From NCBI GenBank assembly GCA_033439795.1, contig JAUTDP010000002.1:2604001-2668000 (forward strand): a stretch of DNA of 64,000 nucleotides, given 5' to 3'. Positions 35,068 through 45,224 of this stretch are shown in pieces. Made by a program: the position numbers and the translations under genes. The DNA is from Sordaria brevicollis (lineage: Eukaryota > Ascomycota > Sordariomycetes > Sordariales > Sordariaceae). The notes under the pieces were generated by a model. It made no database searches. It was not told the origin of the DNA and saw only the letters and a list, made by a program, of their open reading frames with translations. Position 1 is the first letter of the stretch. Each line of letters starts with the position of its first letter.

Positions 35068-36809
35068 TCAATAGAGCTCAGGATGCCTAACACCAGCACG
35101 ACCTCTTGCGGAGCACCAATCGCACTGAAAACAGACGGCATCAAGTCAGCAATCTATCGCGCAAAACACTTGAAGAAAATGGATAGGGAAAAGGAGAGAA
35201 AAACTCACAGTGGTATGGTTCGAGCCCTCATTATGGATCAGGCAGTAACCCCCGCCGCAGCGGTTGCACATGCGTTGCGTGTCGTTGATGCAGTCGCGGC
35301 AGTTCATGCCACACTCCCAGCAACTCTTGGATACTCGGGCCTAAGGAATCAGAGCGAGATCAGCAAACTGGGTGTTCCGAATAGGTGGACGAAAATTGTG
35401 GTACCTTGAAGTAGGAAGGAAATCCGGGGACGACTTACAAGATCAGCAATCTTCTGGCGAGAAACTTCGCCATGTCCGGGAAGAGACGCCCAAGGTCCAA
35501 CATAACACGCCTCGCACCACCACTTATTGCAGCCCGCGCAATACCTGTCACGAATGCAATCATAGCAGCGCGGGATGAAGCGGGCCTGCTCTCCTTTACT
35601 CCTGAACTGCGAAAGACGGGTATAGACCGACTGCCCGGTCGGACACATAGCCGACTTTAGGCTGACCGAGTGCACAGGCGGCGGAGCAAGCAACGGGTAC
35701 CGACCGATATCCGTGACCAGCGTACCGCCCTCGCTTGCCCTTCTTTCATAAGGGTCGCGCTCCGATGGCGGTTCTTCGCCCCAGATCGTCCAGCCCTCGG
35801 GAGCCGAGCCGCACCCGGCACAACCACCCAGGCTGTGCGTCGCGACAGCGTGGATGGAGATATCTTTCGCTGTTGGTGTGCCCGAGGCGGCGTTCAGCGC
35901 TTCGACATCGACTGTGCCCCATGCGCGAGAGTTCATGTGTCTGGGCCCGGTGCAGAGGACGGCGTCAAAGGCGATGATGCCGTGGCATGCAACCAGCGTG
36001 GACGCCCATGCTGCCCATTTTTGGGTAGCGTTTCCACTTCCACCCAAGACTTGCGGGAACTGAGCGCCGCGCTTGGCATACCACGCTTCAGGGTCCTGAT
36101 CACCCATACTACTGTCCCATGACATTGAAGAGCATGTGGACGTCGGAGTAGAAGCTCCTGAGCTTGAGCTGGTCAAGGCAGGGCGGTCCGAGTCCCTGGG
36201 CCCAAAAACGTACAGACCCTTCAAGCGTGGTGTTCCCTCGGGCCTTGATGGTCGGCACGCATACTGCAAGGCAGCGCGAAGCTTCGCCTCATTCATGTTC
36301 TTCACATTTCTGATGGACAGAATCTTGACGGAGTATGTAGGGTCGGCAATGATTTCGTGGACTAGCTCGGAGGTGACGGAGAGGCCGTCTAGGCAAAGGA
36401 CTTGAACATGTCGGAGGATATCCAAGCACCGTAGGCTCTTGAAGATACGACGAAGTTGGCCCGAGTAGACGCTGTTCGGAGAAAAAGGATGTTAGCGGAC
36501 GTTCGATTCAACATGGGATGAGATGGAGAATATGTACTCGTCTTCCGTCAGGTCTCCATCTGGCTCGCCACCGCGACCGGATTTCTCTTCGATGTACTGC
36601 GCCTTCCTGACAGTGGTAAGGTCCAAACGGCTAAAGATATGGGGTGTCGAGTACACGATATATCGGGAGGTACGCGAGGTGGCAGCTAGATTCAAGACAT
36701 CGTAGGAAGACAGGTAGGGAGTCGTGTGGTTCAAAACCAACGAGTTGGCAAGGAGTTGGAGGAGGGCGTTGTGGCGGATCTCGTTAGGTAGGCTGTCGCT
36801 CTGTGTCAT
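35068..36809 (-). CDS. F-box-like protein with C-terminal cysteine-rich zinc module
   Basis: Four exons: 36809-36538, 36471-35439, 35340-35209 and 35124-35068, giving 1494 nt or 497 residues. Introns of 66, 96 and 84 bp have donors GTACAT, GTAAGT and GTGAGT with AG acceptors, and all keep frame. Residues 31-64 (PYLSSYDVLNLAATSRTSRY..) fit an F-box-like motif, which would bind Skp1 in an SCF ubiquitin ligase. Leucine-rich repeat-like segments follow at 107-180. Cysteines at 308/311 and the series 393, 396, 402, 405, 410, 413 continue in exons 3-4 as CWECGMNCRDC, CNRCGGGYC and CDWC, suggesting two or more bound zinc ions. The last two exons are tiny, and without them the zinc module would be lost. 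Substrate recognition is unknown. The gene is divergent from the UFD1-like gene. Confidence 0.75.
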
Positions 36810-39390
36810 GGTTTCCGTATACGCCAGCAGGAAGAGACAAAGTGATAATAAGGTTGTACGGTAAGATGAAGATCGAGAGAGATGAGAAGAAATAGAGCCC
36901 AGGTAGAGTGAGGAAAGAAAAGTTTTAAAAACACCTCCTCTGAGCAGGGGAAGCAAGTTAAGGGTCTAGCTGGGGAGTAGGGATGATGCATGCAGATATA
37001 GCTGTTTAGTGTTGTGGGAGGGGTCTTGAGATCGGTCCGTTCAAGGGTCAAGGGTAATAGCCTCGATCGGCGGCAGTTGCTATTCCGAGTGATACTGGTG
37101 CCAAGAGTGTCCGCCGGTCGTACTTTTGTGTGTGACTGTGAGCCGCGAAGTTGACACGCTGTGAAACCCAGTTCGACTGTCACGGAGGTTGGTACTCTAC
37201 ATGATGGAGGTGGTGAACCCACCATCTGCTGTCATCTGGATTGCATACATATCAGATAGTGTGGGGTTGAGGAGTCGTAAACAAAGACGGGGATGTTGGA
37301 GGCGTAACTTGTCTCAAAGCTCGACGCCCTGTTTGACGTTTGGGTACCAGTACCGCTGATCTGTCTTGTCTGTGCGTCAAGCTTCCGAGCCGCGGCGATC
37401 GACATGATTATCTCTGATAGGAGTGCGACACAGAGAGTCTCATTGGACTGACTGTTGGGATCAGATAAGGTGTTTTTAGAAAGTGATGCAGTCCAGCTGC
37501 GACTTGGAGCGTATTGGATACTATTGGGATATTTGGGGTTCGTGAGGGACGGAGGTTGGGGTAGAATGATACCAAACCAAACACGACACCCGACAAGCCA
37601 AGGATTTCTAATAAGAAATACTCCAAGCATATTAACCGGCTTTAGCGCTACGTCTAAGCACATTTTGTGAACCGTGGTTCATGCCACCCCCTTCTTCTCC
37701 TACCGCCCCCCGCGGAGGTTTTGCGTCAACAAGGGCTTTGTGCTCCGTGACAGGTGGTTTGGATGGTGGGATGCTGCGACTCTGCGGCGAGATGGCCAGA
37801 CGGGACGTCGTCAAGTTCGGAGTGCCAGTAAAGTGGCCCTATGTTGCAACGTGGGGTGATCTTTTGATCCCAGTGGAAAGTTGTGAAGTTGGGGTCGACG
37901 ACATGCAGATGCGTACCGCCAACATGGACACGTGGACACGCTTTTCTCCTAACAGAAGATGGACACTTGCGGGATGTCGAGCATGGAAGGGAGAAAGAGG
38001 AAACTAAAGGCATGAGGGATGGTGTGAGAAGACATGCAGGAAAGCCCCAGCTGGGGAAGCTGGCGAGTGTCTTGGGGAATAAGCTCCAAGCCAATGTTGA
38101 AGCTTAGAAATCTTATCGTACGTCCAGGTGCGGTCTTCGGTCCGGGCTTGGTGACAGTTAGCGCCGTATAATAAACAGATGCTGTTGTAAAACCCCCGCG
38201 GACGGATTCAGACGACAGTCCGGCAAAATGACCTTGTGCCAAAAGAGAACATCAGTCAATGCCGTCCTTCATGACATGGCTCGATCCTGACGGACAACGT
38301 TGCCGTCTTGGCCTTGATGCTGTGCGGCCCGGTGTCCGGAGGCGGTGTATAGGTAGGTAATCAAACGGAATGAGTGAATTCTCAACATCCTCCTTCTGGC
38401 ATTCTGGCGTGTGCTCTTCCGATGGTCGGTGGTTCAGCGTAGCATGGCGCCATCCGGATCTTCTCGAGACTCTGGCCGTCTTGTTTCGTTTTTTTTACAG
38501 TTGGAGAATTTGGCCGACTCGCTTCCAGACTTTCCCCGCCGTCGTGGCATCGGTCGAGGACAAGCACTTGGAACCCCACTTGCTTACAACCCTGAGCTCG
38601 ACCCCACCCTGTCCGCCAACCCTAGAGGTGGGGTAAAGTTAAGGTAGCGCTGGAGATCATGCCGTCAGCTTCGCGTTCCCTTTTTGCCTGCCCCCCAAAA
38701 AAGCTCCGTCCCTTGCTCTTGCCCATTTTGAATTCCATTCGATCTCTTCCCTCTTTCATTCATTTTGAGGTTTTTTTCCTTTCATCTCTACTTGATGCTT
38801 TTCATCTCGACCTACAATACTTAATCTTGATACCAAATACTCCATAACTATAACTTTCATATAGAGGTAGACATCTGATGAGCAAGCCTTCAACACCTCT
38901 ACATATGCCATTACGTAGACGTGCATGTACACCTGAAAGTGTCTCCGGTTATGGAGACCAGCGCCGTTGGAGACGATCACTAACAGCAAAGCAGTCCTGT
39001 GATTGGCTGAAGCTATGTCTTGAGTGGATGGAATCTCCAAGAAGGTCTCAGGCCTCTTCCGAATTGCGCAGCTCACCAATCTGCTGCTGACTGAGCAAAG
39101 TGAACTGGGCAATCTTGCCGCGATTCTTCCATCATCATCATCAACATTCACATCTGTCACGCCCTGTCTGAGAAATTGAAACCTCAATAACACAACCACC
39201 TTTCGCGTCCGACTACCTACCACACCACCGCAACATAATATTCAATAGCACTATATTGCCGCATCCCACTTTATACGCCGAATCTACACAATCCGCATTC
39301 GAACATCGCGACACTGTTTTGCCATTCTCGCTCACCGTCTCGAGGTCGAAAAACTACGCTGGCCAAATTCACGCAACAGAACCCAGCGAT
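36810..39390. other. Divergent promoter region, F-box and UFD1-like genes
   Basis: About 2.6 kb between divergent starts. It includes pyrimidine-rich leader sequence before 39391 (for example 38690-38800) and several short frames without domain support. No RNA gene or repeat was recognised. Confidence 0.5.
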
Positions 39391-41745
39391 ATGGCTGAAC
39401 AGTCGGTTCATTTGAACTGGTCGGCGTCGTTCAATGTCGCGCACCCTTCGCGCATCGCAAGTAAAGACTTGCAGGGCGACAAGATCCTTCTTCCGCAGTC
39501 AGCCTTAGAGCAGCTTCTCTCAGCCTCGACGACCATCTCGACAACCCCTTCGAACCCCCATGCTTTTACCGCCTTCGACCCGTATAACCCATACTCCGTC
39601 GCCGCTGCACGTCGAGAGCGCTCAAATTTCCGCGAAACAACGCAACAGCTGCCGCATCCGTTGATGTTCCAGCTCGTCAACCAGAAGAACGGAAATTCGG
39701 TCTTTGCGGGAATTCGGGAATTCTCGGCAAATGAGGGAGAGGTTGCGCTAAGCCCTTACCTTCTCGAAGCCTTGGGTATCCATGAGAACGACATCAAGGA
39801 AACCTCCCCACCGACAGAAACACAAACACAAGGGCCAGAGGTCATTGACCTTACGGAGGACGATGCGACCGGCCAGATTACCGAGGGTTACCGAATCACG
39901 GTCAAAGCTCGGCAACTACCAAAGGGTACCTATGTACGATTACGTCCGCTAGAAGCTGGTTATAATCCAGACGACTGGAAATCGCTGCTCGAAAGACAGC
40001 TTCGCGCCAGGTACACTACATTAACTAAGGACTCGGTTCTCTCTGTTACGGGTGTCAAGGGAGAAGAGTTCCGCTTCCTTATCGACAAGTTTCAGCCTGA
40101 GGGTAACGGCATTTGCGTTGTGGACACTGATCTCGAGGTCGATATCGAGCCGCTGAACGAAGAACAGGCACGCGAAACACTGAGACAGATTGCAGAGAAG
40201 GCACAAAAAACACCAGGGACGGAAGCCGGCAGTTCGGTTGGCCATGAGATTGACATATGGAAGGATGCCCATGGTCAGGTTCTAGAAGGGGACTATGTAG
40301 ACTACACTCTACCATCTTGGGACAGGTCACGCCCTCTTGCCATTGAGCTGTCAATCGAAGACGATCAAGAGGTCGACCTTCTCATTAGCCCCAAATCAGA
40401 CCGACAACGAGCGCTACCTCGTGATTCGGAGCATATCTTTGCCGACTTCTCGTCGCCAAAAGATGGCGTCAAGCGCATCGTCCTTCAGCCTACCAACGTC
40501 GAACTTGAGGGGGCCGAGACTCTTTTGATATCCGTCTATGGCTCCGCGGTACCAGGACAACCTAGCTCTACGACAGCACCCCGACGTTATACTCTCCGAG
40601 CCAAAGCTGAAGAAGCGCAAGGTTCCGCAACGGCGCCTGTTGATCTTGCCAGTTCACCCCCAAAGAACCCCGACGAAGAACAGTGCAAGAATTGCCTGCA
40701 GTTTGTGCCAAAGCGGACGATCATCTTGCACGAAAACTTCTGCCTCCGAAACAACATTGTTTGCCCTCATTGCAAGAACGTCTTTCAGAAATCATCCGAA
40801 GAGTGGGCAGCTCATTGGCATTGTCCTACGCACCCAGAGGCGTACGGCTCAACACCGTTTAGCAAGGCTAAGCACGACTACATCCAACATGCAACTCACA
40901 CTTGTCAGTCTTGTGGGCCAACTAGCCCATTCTCATTTCCATCCATGACCGAACTGGCCCGTCACCGCACCACTGTGTGCCCAGGCAAGATTATCTTGTG
41001 CCAGTTCTGCCACCTCGAGGTTCCTCAGGAAGGTGATCCGCTTGATCCAGCTTCGGAGGCCGAGACTGTTATATCGGGCCTGACGGCTCATGAACGGGCT
41101 GACGGTGCTCGCACAACCGATTGTCACCTTTGTGGCGCAATTGTCCGCCTGAGGGACATGGCTGCCCATATCACCCATCACGAATTAGATAAGGTGTCTC
41201 GCCCGAAGCCGGAGGTATGCAGAGATGAGCTCTGCGGGCGAACCCTACACGGTGTTGGTCCCCGTGGGCAGATTAACGGCGGAACACGAATGGGACAAGG
41301 CCCGGGTAACGACCTCGGCCTTTGCAGCTTGTGTTTTTCTCCGCTCTACGTCAGCATGCACGACCCCGAAGGAAAGGCATTACGGAGAAGAATTGAGAGG
41401 CGCTACCTTGCTCAGCTGATGACTGGGTGTGGTAAGAAGTGGTGCCAGAACGAGTGGTGCAAGAGCGGTCGTGCCAATCAGGGGCTGGAAACCCTAGGCT
41501 CAAGCGCTTCGGCCGCCTTGCCCCTGGTAAAGCCGCTTCTGGAGGATATCAAGGACCACTCGAAGCCTATGCACTTCTGTGTCGACGAGGCATCTCAGCG
41601 CCGTAAGAAGACCGCCGAGATGCTCGCTGCAGAAGGAGCCTGGGAGAGGGAATGGTGCATTGCTGCACTTGAAGCCGAGGGAGGTGATCTCGCAAAGGCC
41701 AGAGGCTGGCTGGCGGACTGGGCGCCGACGAAGTTCAACAAATAA
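39391..41745 (+). CDS. UFD1-like protein with zinc fingers, AZUL-like and UBA-like C-terminus
   Basis: A single-exon gene of 784 residues. The frame is open 45 codons further upstream, but the first ATG is at 39391 and gives the UFD1-type start MAEQSVHLNW. UFD1 N-domain: the first lobe is at 1-135 (GDKILLPQSALEQLL at 29-43) and the second at 165-256 (LPKGTYVRLRPLEAGY; VDTDLEVDIEPL). UFD1 binds ubiquitin chains for the Cdc48/p97 unfoldase. Between the lobes, VIDLTEDD (151-158) is a textbook SUMO-interacting motif. A beta-rich stretch (290-410) follows, then Cys/His zinc fingers at 432-600. Residues about 666-735 (ERRYLAQLMTGCG, then Cys685, Cys690 and Cys730) resemble the AZUL zinc domain of UBE3A. 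The end, EWCIAALEAEGGDLAKARGWL, is UBA-like. It is much longer than canonical UFD1 (roughly 300-360 residues) and probably not the core Cdc48 cofactor itself. Confidence 0.85.
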   Translation: MAEQSVHLNWSASFNVAHPSRIASKDLQGDKILLPQSALEQLLSASTTISTTPSNPHAFTAFDPYNPYSVAAARRERSNFRETTQQLPHPLMFQLVNQKNGNSVFAGIREFSANEGEVALSPYLLEALGIHENDIKETSPPTETQTQGPEVIDLTEDDATGQITEGYRITVKARQLPKGTYVRLRPLEAGYNPDDWKSLLERQLRARYTTLTKDSVLSVTGVKGEEFRFLIDKFQPEGNGICVVDTDLEVDIEPLNEEQARETLRQIAEKAQKTPGTEAGSSVGHEIDIWKDAHGQVLEGDYVDYTLPSWDRSRPLAIELSIEDDQEVDLLISPKSDRQRALPRDSEHIFADFSSPKDGVKRIVLQPTNVELEGAETLLISVYGSAVPGQPSSTTAPRRYTLRAKAEEAQGSATAPVDLASSPPKNPDEEQCKNCLQFVPKRTIILHENFCLRNNIVCPHCKNVFQKSSEEWAAHWHCPTHPEAYGSTPFSKAKHDYIQHATHTCQSCGPTSPFSFPSMTELARHRTTVCPGKIILCQFCHLEVPQEGDPLDPASEAETVISGLTAHERADGARTTDCHLCGAIVRLRDMAAHITHHELDKVSRPKPEVCRDELCGRTLHGVGPRGQINGGTRMGQGPGNDLGLCSLCFSPLYVSMHDPEGKALRRRIERRYLAQLMTGCGKKWCQNEWCKSGRANQGLETLGSSASAALPLVKPLLEDIKDHSKPMHFCVDEASQRRKKTAEMLAAEGAWEREWCIAALEAEGGDLAKARGWLADWAPTKFNK

Positions 41746-42038
41746 GATGGCACGCATGGTTCACTATACACACAATCTACAACACAAACGGCCGGTTGAA
41801 ATAGCACGACGATTCACCTGGGCTACCATCATAGACGATCTGAACGATTGATACCCATCCATAGAGACACAACATTATTAGACGGCATCTGAAAGTTGAT
41901 AGAGCAACAAACATCAATTTTCTTTTATTATATTTTCGGCCTATAGCATTGCATCACGCCACCCATTGTACTGCCTTCGAACCCTATCAGAATCGTGTCG
42001 TTATTCTCATCGATATGCTTTGATGAGGAGCGTTGCTC

Positions 42039-42171
42039 TTAGTGTGACTGATGAATGTGGCCAGCATTAGCAACCGAACTTCGATGTCCATCTTCAACCA
42101 GCACGACTTACGCAGCAGCTGCAGCCGTCGCAGTTATCGCAAGAGCACGAGGCGCATCCGCAGGGAGACAT
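42039..42171 (-). CDS. Metallothionein-like 22-residue protein, two exons
   Basis: Exon 1 is 42171-42112 (60 nt) and exon 2 is 42047-42039 (TCA CAC TAA). The 64-bp intron has a perfect GTAAGT donor, a GCTAAT branch-like site and a CAG acceptor. The product begins MSPCGCASC and has 8 Cys in 22 residues, at 4, 6, 9, 11, 14, 17, 19 and 20: three C-x-C pairs plus a C-C, with no aromatic residue and no hydrophobic core. It ends Ser-His. This is the composition of fungal copper metallothioneins such as the 25-26-residue Neurospora protein, which bind Cu(I) in the cytosol. If the intron were retained, translation would add four residues (VSRA), Gly and a stop, giving 24 residues. A TATAAA lies 145 bp upstream. 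The gene is convergent with the UFD1-like gene. Confidence 0.7.
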
Positions 42172-42315
42172 CTTGGTCTGATGTATGAGATATAGTCTCG
42201 TGAGATTTGGTAGTCTGGTAGAATGGCTTTTCTTTGTTCAAAATCGCGGTTGCCGTGTGAGTTAGGTGCCTTGTCACTCTTCTAACACTGCAAGTCGGTG
42301 GGATGAACCTCTCCC

Positions 42316-42321
42316 TTTATA
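42316..42321 (-). promoter_or_regulatory. TATA box of the metallothionein-like gene
   Basis: TATAAA on the minus strand within GTATAAAGGGAG, about 145 bp before the start codon. Strong TATA boxes fit inducible, highly expressed small genes. Confidence 0.5.
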
Positions 42322-42541
42322 CTTTTTCGCGAATTCCTAAAACCACCATAGACGAGGAGAAACGCGGCCTTCTAGACTACCTACCCCTCAATTCACACTT
42401 ATCTCATCACATCCGTCACTTCACCGAATATGGCCATGATCACCCTATCTCTGAGATCACTGGAACAGCCACCATCCAACCATCCATCCTTCAACATTAC
42501 AGGTACCGCAAATGGGATGCTAGTCCGGACGCCTCTAACGC

Positions 42542-42619
42542 TTCTAGCTGAACATTTCTGGACTGTTTCGTGGGATGTCCGCATCTGCCAAGGACGCAAA
42601 CAAGATTCTTTTGGGCTGA
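42542..42619 (+). promoter_or_regulatory. Two possible copper-response (ACE1-type) sites
   Basis: TTCTAGCTGA (42542-42551) and TTTGGGCTGA (42610-42619) both fit the yeast Ace1 consensus HTHNNGCTGD. They lie 370-450 bp upstream of the metallothionein-like start. The consensus is loose and chance matches are expected at nearly this rate. Confidence 0.25.
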
Positions 42620-43721
42620 ATATGTACGGCCGTATATTCCCCCGCATTATTCTATCTGATAGAAAGATGGGCCGCGGAACTAAGGCCGATAGTGTGCGTC
42701 ACAACTTTCTTCTGCTTAGTAACCTATGGGAATATGACCAAGATGCCGTACGCCTCACTCTTCCTTTCAACCATACAGACCTTCGAAAGTTATCCCTCCA
42801 AAGGGCTTGGCGGAGGTCTACCAGTCATTGTTGTTCACTTACATAACACTTCTTCCCCGCTCTTCTTTCTCTTCACTTGATACACCACGCAGTGAGAACC
42901 ATGATGCTTATCCGTATCAGCCAGCCTCACCAACCGCCGGATTCAACACACCTACCTACCTTGACCTGCTTGGGCGATATCCAATCTGTAGATAGCGGAA
43001 GCTGCATGGCGTTATCCCTGATAGGTGCAACTACCCGCGTTAATACAGCCAAAATGGTTACATCTAGCGGGGTTGTGCACTTCCCCAACATCTGACATCC
43101 ACCTTTCCCAAGCGATCAAATCCGAGAACATGAGCCGCCCAAAAAGGCTTGCACTTTCCTTGTGTGAAAATAGGGAGGTTTGCGATCACTCAGAACAACC
43201 CTGTCCCCCAGGTCTTTCCAAAGGGCATCGCAGCCCGTACACCCTGAGCTCTTCCGAAATTTTCCCAGAGGCTTCCACTTGGTTAGGTACCACTCCGGGA
43301 ATAGTGTCACATTCCAGCCAAGACCATTACGACGGGGATAAGGGGTCCCTAATGTAGATCTCTCCACTTACACTACGTTACATACCTTGAGATTTGTACA
43401 CGTAGGGTAAACTTCGGGAATGAGCCGAATCTATTTACTACGTACGCCGGTGAGTAACATGGTCCGTCGTCGAAGATACAACACAATCTCAGGCTAAATT
43501 TGGTTCGTTGCGTTGTCTTCTGTGCAACTGCATGGAGAGAAGGGCGTACTTTACAAGATGGCTAACCCCTCCATGAAATTTTACCCTTCAGTTCGCTCCT
43601 TCTTCTCAACAACTTGATGCGGATTTGATTCAGAGACGGGGCATCAAATACACATCCATTGTCACCGACAACCTCATACCCAGCAACTCATAGCTAAGGG
43701 TTCTGAGCCTCAAACGCAATC

Positions 43722-44682
43722 ATGCCTTTCATCCGCCCCTTTGAACCAAAAGATACCGAGGCCTGCAAGCACATTGTAAGTTCACATCAAACTTGCCGAG
43801 CTTGACTTGACCGGGCAACACCGCTCGATTGTTCCGTATCTGCTCTCCCTACCAATTCTCGACAAAACTCAATATGATTTCAATTCACCACCAATTCCTC
43901 GACAAAAGCATATGACAACCCCAAGAAGAAAAACAAACTACTTACACCACCCCCAGTGCCGCGCAACCCTCCCCCCAACCCTCGCCTCAGATCCCGAAGC
44001 CGTCCGCATGGCCCCTTACATCTGGTGTCTCCAATTCCTCCACCTCTCCCCGCAAACCTGCTTCGTCCTGGTCGACGACGACGACGACAGCAACACCTCT
44101 TCTCCAAAAGACGGTAACGACGGACAAGACAAACAAGACGAAAAAGGCGAAAAAGTAGTAGGCTACATAATCGGCACCCCGGACGTCTTCGCCTTCACCT
44201 CCTCTTACGGTCGGTACATCACCGAAGTCCTGCAATCCCCCCAAGGCCTACTCGACGTTCGCCCACCTCCCCAACTCGACGCCCTCGAACCCTGGCTCAT
44301 CCCCGATTATATGCAATTCAAAAAGGTGATCAACACCGTCTCGTTGGCTCAGCACGCTTATAAACCGGAATGGCTTGTGCTTTCGGGTCCGGAGGGAGGA
44401 GCTGGAGAGGAGCAGAGGAAGGAGATGGTGGAGAATTGGAGGGGGATGTTGCATATTGACTTGCTTGAGGGGTATCAGGGAAAGGGGTGGGGGAGGAAGA
44501 TGATTGAACGGTTTTGTGAGGCGGTGAAGAGTAGTGGAGGGGATTATGGGAGGGGAGTGAATATGGGTATTGCTGGGGAGAATCAGAAGGTGGTCAAGTT
44601 TTATGAGAAGGTTGGGTTTAGGGTTTTTGGGGGAGTCCCAGGGGAGGTGGAAGGGGGTGTGTGGATGGTTAGGGATTTGTGA
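43722..44682 (+). CDS. GNAT-family N-acetyltransferase
   Basis: Two exons, 43722-43775 and 43957-44682, giving 259 residues. The 181-bp intron (GTAAGT..CCCCCAG) joins ACKHI to CRATLPPTL in frame; the first exon supplies the usual GNAT opening strand (MPFIRPFEPKDTEA). The acetyl-CoA-binding motif A is HIDLLEGYQGKGWGRKMIE (184-202), with the Q-x-x-G-x-G core. The C-terminal part FYEKVGFRVFGGVP is GNAT motif B-like. The core beta-strands include VVGYIIGTPD (85-94). An acidic insert (57-85: five Asp and mixed charge) lies between strands and is likely a loop. The layout resembles fungal relatives of the acetyltransferase-like domain of O-GlcNAcase. The acetyl acceptor is unknown. The gene is convergent with the next one. 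Confidence 0.85.
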
Positions 44683-45224
44683 GGGATGGGACTGGATGGG
44701 GGGGTGTTGGTGATGTTCTTGCGTTTGACTAGACTGAGACGGGTGTCTGGAACTGAATGAACAGAGATAGGAAATGGTTATATCGATCGGGATTTCGGGA
44801 TTCAGCATGCATTTCCAATTTCCAAAAATGCAACTGGAAGATTCACGGGGTGAGGATTAAGCCTATATCAGGTACGTCTTGATGGGGAGATATGAATTTA
44901 CTGTGCGAGTTGTATCTATGACGACTGCGCCTGCCGGTATTTCGGTGGTGCCTGCACTGGTTGCGGTTGCATTGGGAAAGTACGGCAGGTCGAAATGCAG
45001 GACTGAGCTAGCAAGTGGTTGCTCCTTCTGCTTTTGTCCGAATGCTGGCGACGGAACAAAGGCGTTGTCCAGACACTCGGTGGCTCTTTCTTCAAAGAAG
45101 CCTGTAATTTTTCTTTGACAACCACACTCCAAACGCGACTGCCCTCTTTGTGCAATAAAATTTTGTAGCTCATCCACAAAGCGAAGTTTTTCAACATTCC
45201 CCTTCTCACTTGATGCCCATTGCC
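44683..45224. other. Convergent intergenic region
   Basis: Holds the 3-prime ends of the GNAT gene and the cysteine-rich gene. A minus-strand frame of about 125 codons (45240-44863) overlaps the stop of the cysteine-rich gene; see the rejected list. Nothing else was recognised. Confidence 0.5.

Larger units (their letters stand above)
42172..43721. other. Divergent promoter region, metallothionein-like and GNAT genes
   Basis: About 1.55 kb. Apart from the TATA box and the weak ACE1-type matches, it has only short frames (138 codons at most) without domains. No RNA gene was recognised. Confidence 0.5.

Noticed and set aside
37232..37663. A 143-codon minus-strand frame between the F-box and UFD1-like genes
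   Set aside because: No domain, no start context, and competing frames overlap it.
39256..39390. Upstream extension of the UFD1-like frame
   Set aside because: It has no ATG (it would begin with TTG). The family start MAEQ.. at 39391 is the first ATG.
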